A stretch of DNA of 35,103 nt from an uncultured Clostridia bacterium (GTDB taxonomy: Bacteria > Bacillota > Clostridia > Christensenellales > Aristaeellaceae): contig CANOHT010000028.1 in the NCBI GenBank assembly GCA_947565865.1, positions 1-35,103 of the forward strand. Reading direction: 5' to 3'. The position numbers were made by a program, and so were the translations under genes. Shown here piece after piece: positions 24,156 to 32,451 of the stretch (within the stretch, counting starts at the first letter, position 1; every line of letters starts with the position of its first letter). The notes under the pieces were generated by a model. The model did not search any database, was not told where the DNA came from, and was given only the letters and a program-made list of their open reading frames with translations.

Positions 24156-24571
24156 TCGTATAGGGGCTTTATCCCGTTTTAACACGCTGAAGGGATTCAG
24201 AGGGCTTGCGGCTCCGCCTACACCTCCCGTTGCTTTTAGACAGGCTGTGAAGGCGCTTGCTTTCTTCCCCAACGGCGTACAGCCTTCCTGCCAGGGGACT
24301 GCTGATCTTTCCCGCGCGGTTGGCTTTCAGTATGGCCGCGGGGACGCCGGCGCTGACCGCACGCCAAGCCCCTTGGCATGGCGCACCCTTCTATTGACGA
24401 TGGACAGCGCGGCATGCCGCTTCTTCAAATCCCGTGGACATGATTGGCTGCTCATTCGTATGGCTTCCCAAGGGCGGCCGTCCGGTTCCATAGGATCAGA
24501 CGGCGGGCTTCAGCGGCAGCGCTGCCGCTTGGCTGTCCGTGGGATGGGGCCAAGATGCGCCGATACGCCTG
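24156..24571. other. Stretch of about 415 bases with no supported gene
   Basis: Open frames here on both strands have composition unlike the neighbouring genes and no ribosome sites; none shows a recognisable motif. No terminator or RNA fold stands out. It may be decayed coding sequence or an extended repeat region. Confidence 0.4.
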
Positions 24572-25324
24572 TCAGAAATCCAGAAAGTCGGCATAGTCTT
24601 CCTGGCAGCAGCCCTCGGGCGCGAGGAAGGTACAGGTAATGTGGCCCTTGTTCAGGCAGTCGACGTCGGTGCCGGGGGTCGGGGCTGAAGGTGCTTCCTC
24701 CGCCTTCAGCCAGAAATAGCTGCCGCCCCGGGGACTTTCCCGGCGCTCATAGCCGTCTGTCCAGACGTTCCGGCAGATGGGGCACATCACCGGCGGACGC
24801 AATTGGAGCATGGAGCGGGCGGGGAGGTTCACATTGCACACGGCCTGCTCCGGGAAAGGGTAGCTGGCCAGGCGCTCGCCCAGGGTCACGGTCCAATCGA
24901 CAAAAAAGTGCCGCGTTTCCGCCGGGGCGCCCAGCGCCATGGAGACCGCCATGGCGGGGACGTTCTGGAAGGCAGCCTCCCGGGCGGCGCCCACGGTGCC
25001 GGACACGAAGGTCGCCAGACCCACGTTCAGGCCGCCGTTGATGCCGCTGATGACCAGCTCCACCCTGTCCCGGCACAGCGCCATGAGTCCAAGACGGGTG
25101 CAGTCTACCGGTGTGCCCTCCACGGCCCAGGCTTCCGCCGCGCCCTCCATAATCCAGGGATGAACGGCTACCGGGGTGAAAATGGTGAAGCTGTGGGCCT
25201 TGGCGCTTTGCTGGGTTGCCGGGGCACAGACGGTGACGCGATGTCCCCGGGCGGCAGCGGAGCGGCAAAGCAGGTGTAGGAGCGGGCTCTGAATGCCGTC
25301 GTCATTGACCAGAAGAATGTTCAT
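24572..25324 (-). CDS. surE: SurE 5'/3'-nucleotidase
   Basis: 250 residues, normal length. MNILLVNDDGIQSP holds the metal ligands Asp8 and Asp9; Ser40 in APATQQSAKAHS replaces the usual DRSG-type loop but keeps the Ser and the HS pair; Asn in ISGINGGLNVG near 96 and SGTVGAAREAAF near 108 complete the active site. SurE removes phosphate from nucleoside monophosphates and short polyphosphate or RNA ends. RBS AAAGGAGG before ATG 25324; it follows the capA gene by 12 bases and is likely co-transcribed with it. Confidence 0.95.
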   Translation of the reverse strand: MNILLVNDDGIQSPLLHLLCRSAAARGHRVTVCAPATQQSAKAHSFTIFTPVAVHPWIMEGAAEAWAVEGTPVDCTRLGLMALCRDRVELVISGINGGLNVGLATFVSGTVGAAREAAFQNVPAMAVSMALGAPAETRHFFVDWTVTLGERLASYPFPEQAVCNVNLPARSMLQLRPPVMCPICRNVWTDGYERRESPRGGSYFWLKAEEAPSAPTPGTDVDCLNKGHITCTFLAPEGCCQEDYADFLDF

Positions 25325-25336
25325 AGGGGCCTCCTT

Positions 25337-26391
25337 TTACTCCATGGCGGCTAACTGCTCATGAACGATGGGGCGCAGGTCGGCATAGCCGCTTTGCTGA
25401 AAATCCTCTGGCAGGCAGCTGTCCGGGTCCTTGGCGCGGGAGAAGACCAGTTTGCTCATGACCCGCGCGAAGCCCTCCTCGTCCTTGATGGGACAGGGGC
25501 GGAAGTCCTTGTACTGATGCATTTGGAAGGGCTTGACGATGAGCTCGGCGGCTGTCATGGTGCCGTCCGGGTTGATGTCGTAGATCAGCTGAACCACCAC
25601 GGTATCGCTGTCCTTGGGCGCGGCGTTGGCGCCAAAGGTAAAGTTGCTCAGGGAGTAGCAGATGACCTTGCCCTTGTAAATCTGAATGGGCTGTACCGTG
25701 TGGCTGCCGTGGCCGAAGACCAGATCGGCGCCCATGTCGATCAGCGCCGGCGCGCCCTCCCGCTGCTGCAGGTTGATGCGCAGGCTTTCCTCCTTGCCCC
25801 AGTGGGCGCTGGCCACAATGAAGGTGCAGCCCTGGGCGCGCAGCTCGTCAATCTTTTTGCGGTACGCCTTCAGACGCGCCTTTTCGATGGGGTAGGCATA
25901 GCCCACGAACCGATCTTGACGCCCTTGACCTCCAGCATCAGGGTTTCCTCATAGCCGAAATGGGCGATGCCCTGGGCGTCCAGGGCTGCTCTGGTATCGT
26001 TGAGCCCCTCCGTGCCAAAGTCCTTGCCGTGATTGTTGGCCAGGTTGCAGACGTCCACATGGCCCAGGCGGAATACCTCGGCAAATTCCGGGGGCGCGCA
26101 CAGGGACATGGCCTTCGCCCCGGCCTTGAGCCTGCGGTTGGTGAACACGCCCTCGCAGTTGGCCAGGGTCAAGTCATCGGCGGCAAACAGATCGGCTACC
26201 AGGGAGAAGGGGTAGTCCAGCCCGGCAGCGGCGATTTTCTTGATATAGCCGCTCTTGTAGTCTTTGTATTTATACTGTGCCCCAACGGTGCAATCGCCCA
26301 CCAGGGAGAACGTGAAGGTCTCCGCCAGGGCGCTGGTAGCCAGACAGAGGCACAACGCCGCCGTCAGGAGGACGCAGAGCCATTTCTTCAT
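25337..26391 (-). pseudogene. CapA-family metallophosphatase-fold protein, split by a single-base frameshift
   Basis: ATG 26391 opens a signal peptide (MKKWLCVLLTAALCLCLATS, cleaved after ALA) and the CapA motifs FSLVGDCTVG, LANCEGVFTN and VCNLANNHGKDFG. The frame is lost near 25904-25912: reading gives GVKIGSWAMP, while one added T would give GVKIGFVGYAYP and continue, in the next frame, through SAHWGKEES, MGADLVFGHGSHTVQPIQIY and CYSLSNFTFG to the stop at 25337. The restored protein would be about 351 residues, full length for the family. CapA relatives take part in poly-gamma-glutamate or other surface polymers. With only one short-homopolymer change, a sequencing error or phase-variable site is as likely as true loss. 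Confidence 0.85.
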
Positions 26392-26475
26392 CAAGGTCGC
26401 CGCCTTTCGGTTGTTTTACAATCCTGCTTACTCAGACAAGCCTATATGAGACAGCATATATATTACCCAATTTAT

Positions 26476-26504
26476 ATCATAGCACAAGCGCCTGAAATCG
26501 GCAA
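26476..26504 (-). promoter_or_regulatory. Promoter of the capA-surE pair
   Basis: Minus strand: -35 TTGCCG (26499-26504), 17-base spacer, -10 TATGAT (26476-26481). It diverges from the gdhA promoter about 120 bases away. Confidence 0.65.
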
Positions 26505-26608
26505 GCCGTATGCCGCGCTTCCGACTGTCCGCACGAACCCGCGTCATGACAACAGATGGCAAAAATCTCCCGCATTTTCCTTTGAATCGAAAGAAAAAAC
26601 AGTGCAAA

Positions 26609-26634
26609 TGCAGGATTGCTATTGCCATCCTGCA
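26609..26634. promoter_or_regulatory. Inverted repeat overlapping the gdhA -35 box
   Basis: TGCAGGAT (26609-26616), 10 bases, ATCCTGCA (26627-26634): perfect 8-base arms whose right arm meets the -35 hexamer. A regulator bound here could control gdhA, and possibly capA. Confidence 0.55.
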
Positions 26635-26650
26635 ATAACTGGATTATAAT
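26622..26650 (+). promoter_or_regulatory. Promoter of gdhA
   Basis: -35 TTGCCA (26622-26627), 17-base spacer, -10 TATAAT (26645-26650). Confidence 0.8.
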
Positions 26651-26742
26651 GAATGCGTTCAACAAGGAAAAGGGAACCGTCGAGGAAGACGGAATGCCCG
26701 TCCGCGAGCGACCTTGCGGGGTTTGAAAGGAGTAGATACGAT

Positions 26743-28083
26743 ATGGCGAATTATGCTGAGCGGGTATTGGCCGATTTGAAGGCGCGTTATGCCCATGAGC
26801 CGGAATTTCTTCAGGCGGCGACGGAGATCCTGACCACCCTGAAGCCCGTCATTGACAAGAATGAGGAAAAGTTTGAGGCTGCCGGTCTGCTGGAGCGGTT
26901 CGTGGAGCCTGACCGCATCATTACCTTCCGCGTACCGTGGATTGATGACCAGGGCAAGGTGCGGGTGAACCGGGGCTACCGTGTGCAGTTCAACAGCGCC
27001 ATCGGCCCCTACAAGGGCGGCTTGCGTCTGCATCCCTCCGTAAACCAGAGCATCCTGAAGTTCCTGGGCTTTGAGCAGATTTTGAAGAACAGCCTGACCG
27101 GCCTGCCCATCGGCGGCGGCAAAGGCGGCTCTGACTTTGACCCCAAGGGCAAGAGCGATAACGAGGTGCAGCGCTTCTGCCAGAGCTTCATGACGGAGCT
27201 GTACCGCCATATCGGCGCGGACGTGGACGTTCCCGCCGGCGACATCGGCGTGGGCGCCCGGGAAATCGGTTTCCTGTACGGCCAGTACAAGCGGATCACC
27301 GGTCTCTACGAGGGCGTGCTGACTGGCAAGGGCCTCACCTGGGGCGGCTCCCTGGCCCGCAAGGAGGCCACCGGCTATGGTCTGTGCTACCTGACCCAGG
27401 CCATGCTGGAGGCCAACGGCAAGGCTGTGGCGGGGAAGACCGTGGTGGTGTCCGGCTCCGGCAACGTGGCTATCTACGCGACCCAAAAGATCACCGAAAT
27501 GGGCGGCAAGGTGGTGGCCCTGTCCGACTCCAACGGCTACATCTACGATCCTGACGGCGTGAAGCTGGATGTGGTGAAGCAGCTCAAGGAGGTGGAGCGC
27601 AAGCGCATCAAGGAGTATGTCAAGGCTGTGCCCACCGCTACCTACACCGAGGGCTGCTCCGGCATCTGGAGTATTCCCTGCCAGATCGCCCTGCCCTGCG
27701 CCACGCAGAATGAGATCGACGAGGCTTCCGCCAAGCTGCTGGTGAAGGGCGGCGTCGAGGCTGTGGGCGAGGGCGCGAACATGCCTTCCACTTTGGAGGC
27801 CACGGCGGTCTTCCAGCAGGCCGGTGTGCTGTTTGCTCCCGCCAAGGCGGCCAATGCCGGCGGCGTGGCCGTTTCCGCCCTGGAAATGAGCCAGAACTCC
27901 ATGCGTCTGAGCTGGTCCTTCGATGAGGTGGACGCCAAGCTGAAGGACATCATGGTGGGTATCTTCAACAAGATTGACGAGGCGGCGAAGGAATACGCCA
28001 CCCCCGGCGACTATGTGGCGGGCGCGAATATCGCGGGCTTCCTGAAGGTGGCCGACGCCATGATGGCCCAGGGAGCGGTATAA
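26743..28083 (+). CDS. gdhA: NADP-type glutamate dehydrogenase (hexameric)
   Basis: 446 residues from ATG 26743, chosen for AAAGGAG 10 bases upstream and because hexameric GdhA proteins begin close to this point. Substrate and catalytic residues are in place: YKGGLRLHPSV (Lys91), LKNSLTGLPIGGGKGGSDFD (Lys115, Lys127), DVPAGDIGVG near 196. The dinucleotide fold VVVSGSGNVAIYA lies near 240, and SDSNG after the second strand fits the NADP-preferring class, though cofactor preference is not certain by eye. It makes glutamate from 2-oxoglutarate and ammonia. Strong codon bias suggests high expression. It stands alone with its own promoter and a structured 3' region. Confidence 0.97.
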   Translation: MANYAERVLADLKARYAHEPEFLQAATEILTTLKPVIDKNEEKFEAAGLLERFVEPDRIITFRVPWIDDQGKVRVNRGYRVQFNSAIGPYKGGLRLHPSVNQSILKFLGFEQILKNSLTGLPIGGGKGGSDFDPKGKSDNEVQRFCQSFMTELYRHIGADVDVPAGDIGVGAREIGFLYGQYKRITGLYEGVLTGKGLTWGGSLARKEATGYGLCYLTQAMLEANGKAVAGKTVVVSGSGNVAIYATQKITEMGGKVVALSDSNGYIYDPDGVKLDVVKQLKEVERKRIKEYVKAVPTATYTEGCSGIWSIPCQIALPCATQNEIDEASAKLLVKGGVEAVGEGANMPSTLEATAVFQQAGVLFAPAKAANAGGVAVSALEMSQNSMRLSWSFDEVDAKLKDIMVGIFNKIDEAAKEYATPGDYVAGANIAGFLKVADAMMAQGAV

Positions 28084-28148
28084 CAAGGATGTCGCCAAAG
28101 TGGCCGCGCTGCTTTGGCGAGGGGACTTCGCCCGGTTTCCTTGTACGC

Positions 28149-28231
28149 CCTCACCGGTCGAACAGTTCGCTGTTCTCCCGGCCGTGAGGGCGTGTCAAGG
28201 AAGCGATTTCTGACGAAATCGCGCGAAAATC
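28149..28231 (+). repeat. Dispersed intergenic repeat, copy B
   Basis: CCTCACCGGTCG, then after a hairpin AAGGAAGCGATTTCTGACG and AAATCGCGCGAAAATC. The second block matches copy A at 24121-24154 but for one G/TT change. Copy B forms perfect hairpins where copy A does not. Confidence 0.7.
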
Positions 28232-28313
28232 ACCGCGCATGTCGCCGGTCTTGATCAAGCGTCGAAGGGCCTGCGGGCCTTCCAACGCTTTCCAGAGGTG
28301 TTTCGGTGCTCTC

Positions 28314-28346
28314 AGCCGACAGCGTACTTTCGCTGTCGGCTTTTTC
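28314..28346 (+). terminator. Intrinsic terminator
   Basis: AGCCGACAGCG (28314-28324), loop TACTTT, CGCTGTCGGCT (28331-28341), then T-run. It closes the gdhA transcript or the RNA candidate. Confidence 0.9.
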
Positions 28347-28411
28347 GATGGCTGCACGTTTTTGCACGAAGCTGCATGATTCCACAAAGGAACGCCTCAC
28401 TTGCCAACTTA

Positions 28412-28463
28412 CCGGGCAAGCTGCCCGGAGCGCTTGACAGCGGAAAGTTTCGGTCAGTATAAT
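28412..28463 (+). promoter_or_regulatory. Promoter and palindrome of the nucleoside hydrolase gene
   Basis: -35 TTGACA (28434-28439), 18-base spacer, -10 TATAAT (28458-28463). Just upstream is the perfect palindrome CCGGGCA-AGC-TGCCCGG (28412-28428), a possible activator or repressor site. Confidence 0.75.
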
Positions 28464-28497
28464 CAGGGTAAAAGGGATCACAAAGGAGGGCCTTGCC

Positions 28498-29421
28498 ATG
28501 CTGAATGCCGACCAACGCCTTAAACTGCTGGAGCCTCCCCGCGCCATGGTCGATCTTGTAATTGACGCGGACGCCTACAATGAGATTGACGATCAATTCG
28601 CCATTGCCTATGCGCTGCGCTCGCCGGAGCGGCTGAACGTGCAGGCGATTTATGCCGCGCCGTTTCTTAACGCCCGGGTTACTGCGCCGGGGGAGGGCAT
28701 GGAGAAAAGCTACCAGGAAATTCTCAGGCTGCTTCGGCTGGCGAAATTGACGCGGCCTGTTTATCGCGGAGCCACGGACTATCTGCCGGATGAGGGAACG
28801 CCCTCGCCCTCCGACGCCGCCAGGGATCTTGCCGCCCGGGCCATGGACTATACCCCGGAGCGGCCGCTTTATGTGGTGGCGCTGGGGGCCATTACCAACG
28901 TGGCCTCAGCGCTGCTGCTGAATCCTTTGATGGCTGATCGCGTGGTGGTGGTGTGGCTGGGCGGCAACGCGCTGGAGTGGCCCCACAACCGGGAATTCAA
29001 CATCCGCCAGGATGTGGCGGCGGCCCGTGTGGTGCTGGCCAGCGGCGCGCCGCTGGTGCTGCTGCCTTGCTTTGGCGTGGTCAGCGCTTTCACCACCACC
29101 GAGCATGAGCTGCGGCACTGGCTGGGCGGGCGCAACGCGCTGTGCGATTATTTGGTGGAAAATACTGTGGCCGAGGCCGAGCGCTATGCCAAGGGCCATG
29201 TGTGGAGCCGCGTCATCTGGGATGCGACGGCAGTCGGATGGCTGATGAACGAGGATGGCCGCCTGATGCAGGATCGGCTGATGCCCACGCCGGTGCCGGA
29301 ATATGACCACCGCTGGCGCTGTCCGGCAGATGCTCCGCTGTGCCGCTATGTGTACCAGATTAAGCGTGACGCGCTGTTTGAGGATATGTTTGTCCGGCTT
29401 GCCAGGGGCGCGGCAGAGTGA
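28498..29421 (+). CDS. Inosine/uridine-preferring nucleoside hydrolase family protein
   Basis: 307 residues. The calcium/ribose motif appears as VIDADAYNEIDDQFAIAYAL near 20-39, a variant of the usual DTDPGxDDA with Asn-Glu replacing Pro-Gly. YVVALGAITNVASALLLNP near 122, WLGGNALEWPHNREFNIRQD near 152 (substrate Asn and Glu) and VIWDATAVGWLM near 242 follow. The family splits the N-glycosidic bond of ribonucleosides to base and ribose. The altered first motif suggests a non-standard substrate. RBS AAAGGAGGG before ATG 28498. It precedes a sugar operon but has its own promoter and terminator. Confidence 0.9.
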   Translation: MLNADQRLKLLEPPRAMVDLVIDADAYNEIDDQFAIAYALRSPERLNVQAIYAAPFLNARVTAPGEGMEKSYQEILRLLRLAKLTRPVYRGATDYLPDEGTPSPSDAARDLAARAMDYTPERPLYVVALGAITNVASALLLNPLMADRVVVVWLGGNALEWPHNREFNIRQDVAAARVVLASGAPLVLLPCFGVVSAFTTTEHELRHWLGGRNALCDYLVENTVAEAERYAKGHVWSRVIWDATAVGWLMNEDGRLMQDRLMPTPVPEYDHRWRCPADAPLCRYVYQIKRDALFEDMFVRLARGAAE

Positions 29422-29463
29422 TTCGCGGCGATTCGTCTGAAAACATCAAGCCGGCTTTGCATG

Positions 29464-29502
29464 GCGTCTGTTTCCCGCCGCTGGGGAACAGGCGCTATTT
29501 TT
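29464..29502 (+). terminator. Intrinsic terminator of the nucleoside hydrolase gene
   Basis: Stem of 13 pairs (29464-29476 with 29483-29495, including G-U pairs), loop GCCGCT, then TATTTTT. Confidence 0.8.
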
Positions 29503-29527
29503 GTACCCTGATGGCATGGCTGCTTTT

Positions 29528-29539
29528 GCACGATTGTGC
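29528..29539. promoter_or_regulatory. Small inverted repeat upstream of the aldolase promoter
   Basis: GCAC-GATT-GTGC, about 47 bases before the -35 box. It may be half of a regulator site; no regulator gene lies in this operon. Confidence 0.3.
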
Positions 29540-29585
29540 GCGATTGATGAATGAAAGCGCGGAATTGTCTACTTTTCCACCGTAA

Positions 29586-29614
29586 TTGACAAATATCGAT
29601 CTTGCCTTTACACT
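29586..29614 (+). promoter_or_regulatory. Promoter of the aldolase/Asp-box/ABC operon
   Basis: -35 TTGACA (29586-29591), 17-base spacer, -10 TACACT (29609-29614); leader of about 90 bases. Confidence 0.7.
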
Positions 29615-29707
29615 GTATCCATACCGAAGCGGCGCTTGAGCCCGGTCAGCCAGGGCTGCGCTGCCATCGGAATACGGCGATTCCACGCGACAGAGAGGAT
29701 CAAGGCG

Positions 29708-30502
29708 ATGGACAAAGCGTTGCTCAGGAAACGATTGGCGGACGGCGAAACAAGTATCGGCATCATGCTGTCCGAATTGTATGTGCCCAATATCGCGCGG
29801 CTGCTGGCGGGCTGCGGCTATGATTATCTGCTGGTGGACTGCGAGCACGGCTATTTCGACATGACGCAGGTGGCGAACCTTATTGCCGTGGCGGAGGGGG
29901 CGCAGCTTCCTGTGATCGTCCGCGTGACTCAGCCCAGCCGTACCTGCATCACCAAGTATCTGGACATGGGAGCCCAAGGCATCCTCCTGTCCGACGCGGG
30001 CGGCAAGGCGGACGCGGAACGTCTTGTAGCCCTGTGCCGATACGCTCCCGAGGGCAACCGCGGCGTTTCCACCTTCCGCGCCCACACGGATTATGCCAGC
30101 GGAAACGTCCAGTCCATCATGAACAGCGCCAATGAGCGGGTGATCGTCATCTGCCAGATTGAATCGCCGGAAACGGTGGCGGACATCGACGAGATCACGG
30201 GCATAGCTGGTGTGGACGGCGTGCTGGTGGGGCCCAACGATCTCAGTCAGCACATGGGCATCTTTGGTCAGTACGACCATCCGCGGATGACGGCGGCCCT
30301 GGCGCGCGTCGCCGCTTCCGCCAAGCGCCATGGCAAATGGTCGGGGATCATTACCGCCAACGCGGGGCTGCTGGAGACCTGCCGGGACCTGGGCATGACC
30401 TGCTTCAGCGTGGGCAGCGAGCTGAACGCCATCCACAACGGCGCCATTTGGCAGCTGGACAGCACCCGCGCTCTTTTGAACCGAAGGGAGGCGAAGGCAT
30501 GA
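29708..30502 (+). CDS. HpcH/HpaI-family class II aldolase
   Basis: 264 residues from ATG 29708, with GAGAGG and AAGG upstream; the longer frame reads into the promoter leader. Family motifs: LLVDCEHGYFDM near 41 (catalytic His), VIVRVTQPSR near 70 (substrate Arg), GAQGILLSDAGGKADAERLV near 92, metal Glu in VICQIESPETVADIDEI near 149, and metal Asp in GVDGVLVGPNDLS near 176. The usual PxV turn after GAQGI is replaced by SDA, a hint of altered substrate. These enzymes cleave 2-keto-3-deoxy acids to pyruvate and an aldehyde. As first gene of an uptake operon it may act on a keto-deoxy sugar acid; the true substrate is unknown. Its stop overlaps the next start (ATGA). Confidence 0.9.
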   Translation: MDKALLRKRLADGETSIGIMLSELYVPNIARLLAGCGYDYLLVDCEHGYFDMTQVANLIAVAEGAQLPVIVRVTQPSRTCITKYLDMGAQGILLSDAGGKADAERLVALCRYAPEGNRGVSTFRAHTDYASGNVQSIMNSANERVIVICQIESPETVADIDEITGIAGVDGVLVGPNDLSQHMGIFGQYDHPRMTAALARVAASAKRHGKWSGIITANAGLLETCRDLGMTCFSVGSELNAIHNGAIWQLDSTRALLNRREAKA

Positions 30503-31536
30503 ACCGCATCCGACTGGCGCATATGGATACCCTCAGCTGCGAGCCGATTCTGCGCCGTATGCCCAATGGGGAAATGCTGCTTGTCGCCCAATGCGGCGAC
30601 GTGACCGAGCCTGCCCCGGATAACCGCGTGTATGTCTTCCACAGCGGCGACGAGGGGGAAAACTGGTCCAGACCAGCGCTGATCCGCCCGGAGGATGGCA
30701 AGGCCGTTTACCTGACGGAGGTTTCGGTGGTGGGGGAGCGGATCACCGTTTACCTCACCATCCATACAGGGTACTTTGTGGATTGGGTCTGCGACCGCGT
30801 GGTCAGCGAGGACAACGGCTATACCTGGACCTCCATCGGCCCCATCCCCGGCTATGAAACCTACGCCTTCCCCCGGGGCATGATCCGCCTGCGGGACGGG
30901 CGGCTGATGATGGCGATGCAGCGCTATCCCATCGACGAAAGGGAGAACGCCCGCCTGCGGGAGGGCAACCTGCGCCTGTATACCGACGCCATGGCCCCCT
31001 ATGTGGACAACGAGGTCATCGTCTCCTCGGATGAGGGCGAAACCTGGACAACCCTGGGCGGGGCGCGCATCCCCATGGCCTGCGAGCCGGGCCGGCTGTG
31101 GATCTGGAGCGAGCCGACGATCCTGGAACTGCGGGATGGGCGGATCGCCATGCTCCTGCGCTGGGGCGGCACGGGCAGGCTGTACTACGCCGAGTCCTCG
31201 GACGGGGGCAAAACCTTCTGCCCGCCCAGGCCCACGGATATTCCCAATCCCTCCAACAAGCCCAAGCTGCTGCGCCTGGAGGACGGCCGCATCGCGCTGA
31301 TCCATACGCCCAATGCCCGCCAGGGCTTCAAGGGCCGCAATCCCCTGGCTGTCTGGCTGTCGGAGGATGAAATGGTCTCCTTCCCTGACCGGCGGATCAT
31401 CACTGACTTCCCCGGCGCGTTCTGCTATCCCGACGGCTTCAGCGAGGGCGACCATATTCACTTTGCCATTGAGTACAACCGTCATGACATCCTGTACATC
31501 GACGCCGATGTGGCGAAAGGAGGAAGGGCTCCATGA
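30499..31536 (+). CDS. Cytosolic Asp-box beta-propeller, sialidase-like
   Basis: 345 residues. Four Asp-box repeats (SxDxGxTW type) are clear: SGDEGENWSRP near 49, SEDNGYTWTSI near 103, SSDEGETWTTL near 180 and SSDGGKTFCPP near 235. The spacing suits a six-bladed sialidase-type propeller. Candidate acidic and Arg residues exist, but the full sialidase Arg triad cannot be confirmed by eye, so the enzyme may be a related exo-glycosidase, lyase or lactonase. No signal peptide: it must act on imported material. It is coupled by ATGA overlaps to the aldolase before it and the permease after it. Confidence 0.8.
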   Translation: MNRIRLAHMDTLSCEPILRRMPNGEMLLVAQCGDVTEPAPDNRVYVFHSGDEGENWSRPALIRPEDGKAVYLTEVSVVGERITVYLTIHTGYFVDWVCDRVVSEDNGYTWTSIGPIPGYETYAFPRGMIRLRDGRLMMAMQRYPIDERENARLREGNLRLYTDAMAPYVDNEVIVSSDEGETWTTLGGARIPMACEPGRLWIWSEPTILELRDGRIAMLLRWGGTGRLYYAESSDGGKTFCPPRPTDIPNPSNKPKLLRLEDGRIALIHTPNARQGFKGRNPLAVWLSEDEMVSFPDRRIITDFPGAFCYPDGFSEGDHIHFAIEYNRHDILYIDADVAKGGRAP

Positions 31537-32450
31537 GCGCTGTTCCGAGGAAAAAGCGGCGTTTCAACTGGAAGCGGGATCTGCCGCTGTGGGGACTGAT
31601 CCTGCCGGCGATGATCTATGTGCTGCTGTTCCGCTACAAATCCTTCCTGGGCATTCAGATCGCCTTCAAGGACTTCCGAATTGCCCGGAACATGTGGGAC
31701 TGCGCCTGGGTGGGCTTCAAAAATTTCGACAAGCTGTTCGGCAATCCCATGTTCCTGACGGTGCTGGAAAACACGGTCAATATCAGCCTGATGAAGATTC
31801 TCTTCGGCTTCCCCGCGCCCATCATCGTGGCGCTGATGCTCAACGAGGTTCGCTCCACCAAGTACAAGCGCACCCTGCAGACGGTCATGTACCTGCCGCA
31901 TTTCCTGTCCTGGGTGGTGGTCGGGTCGCTGGTGTTTATGTTCTTCGCGCCGGACAGCGGCGTGCTGTCCCAGCTGTGGCGCGGCATGACGGGCGCGCCC
32001 ATCACCATCATGACCGACCCGGGGCAGTTCCGCTACCTGCTGGTGTTTTCCGACATCTGGAAGGGCGTTGGCTGGGGCAGCATCGTGTACATGGCGTCCC
32101 TTTCCGGCATCGACGCTCAGCTCTACGAGGCAGCTACCATTGACGGCGCCAACCGCTGGCAGCAGATGTGGTATGTCACCCTGCCCTGCCTGCTGCCCAC
32201 CATCATGACCATGCTGGTTTTGCGTATGGGCGGCATCCTCAACGCCGGCTTCGACCAGATTTTCGTATTGCAGAACGACCTGGTGTACCGGGTCAGCGAG
32301 GTCATCAACACCTATGTCTACCGTATTTCCTTCAGCCAGAACCAATATGCCGTGGGAACGGCGGCGGATCTGTTCCAGTCGGTCATAGGCCTGATATTCG
32401 TGCTGGGCGCCAACAAGCTATCCGCCCGGTTCGACCAGGAGGTGCTGTGA
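31533..32450 (+). CDS. Sugar ABC transporter permease, LplB-like
   Basis: 305 residues, six membrane helices, a charged N-terminal tail (RKKRRFNWKRD) and the EAA loop YEAATIDGANRWQQMWYVTL near 195. It is the MalF-like half of the second importer. Start overlaps the stop of the Asp-box gene (ATGA). Confidence 0.93.
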   Translation: MSAVPRKKRRFNWKRDLPLWGLILPAMIYVLLFRYKSFLGIQIAFKDFRIARNMWDCAWVGFKNFDKLFGNPMFLTVLENTVNISLMKILFGFPAPIIVALMLNEVRSTKYKRTLQTVMYLPHFLSWVVVGSLVFMFFAPDSGVLSQLWRGMTGAPITIMTDPGQFRYLLVFSDIWKGVGWGSIVYMASLSGIDAQLYEAATIDGANRWQQMWYVTLPCLLPTIMTMLVLRMGGILNAGFDQIFVLQNDLVYRVSEVINTYVYRISFSQNQYAVGTAADLFQSVIGLIFVLGANKLSARFDQEVL

Positions 32451-32451
32451 C

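Larger units (their letters stand above)
28083..28346 (+). ncRNA. Highly structured region after gdhA, ending in an intrinsic terminator (RNA candidate)
   Basis: In order: ACAAGGA (28083-28089) pairs with TCCTTGT (28138-28144) and encloses the stem TCGCCAAAG/CTTTGGCGA (28092-28120); then CGCCCTCAC/GTGAGGGCG (28146-28192) encloses GAACAG-TTCG-CTGTTC with a stable tetraloop; then GCGATTTC-TGAC-GAAATCGC (28204-28223); then an AGCGT/ACGCT stem; and last the terminator at 28314-28345. This may be a long gdhA 3' UTR, a separate small RNA made by processing, or a folded repeat element. No known RNA family is recognised and no promoter is seen inside. Confidence 0.4.

Noticed and set aside
24094..24639. 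181-residue plus-strand frame between the membrane-protein gene and surE
   Set aside because: It begins in the dispersed repeat, overlaps the end of surE, has odd composition and no ribosome site.
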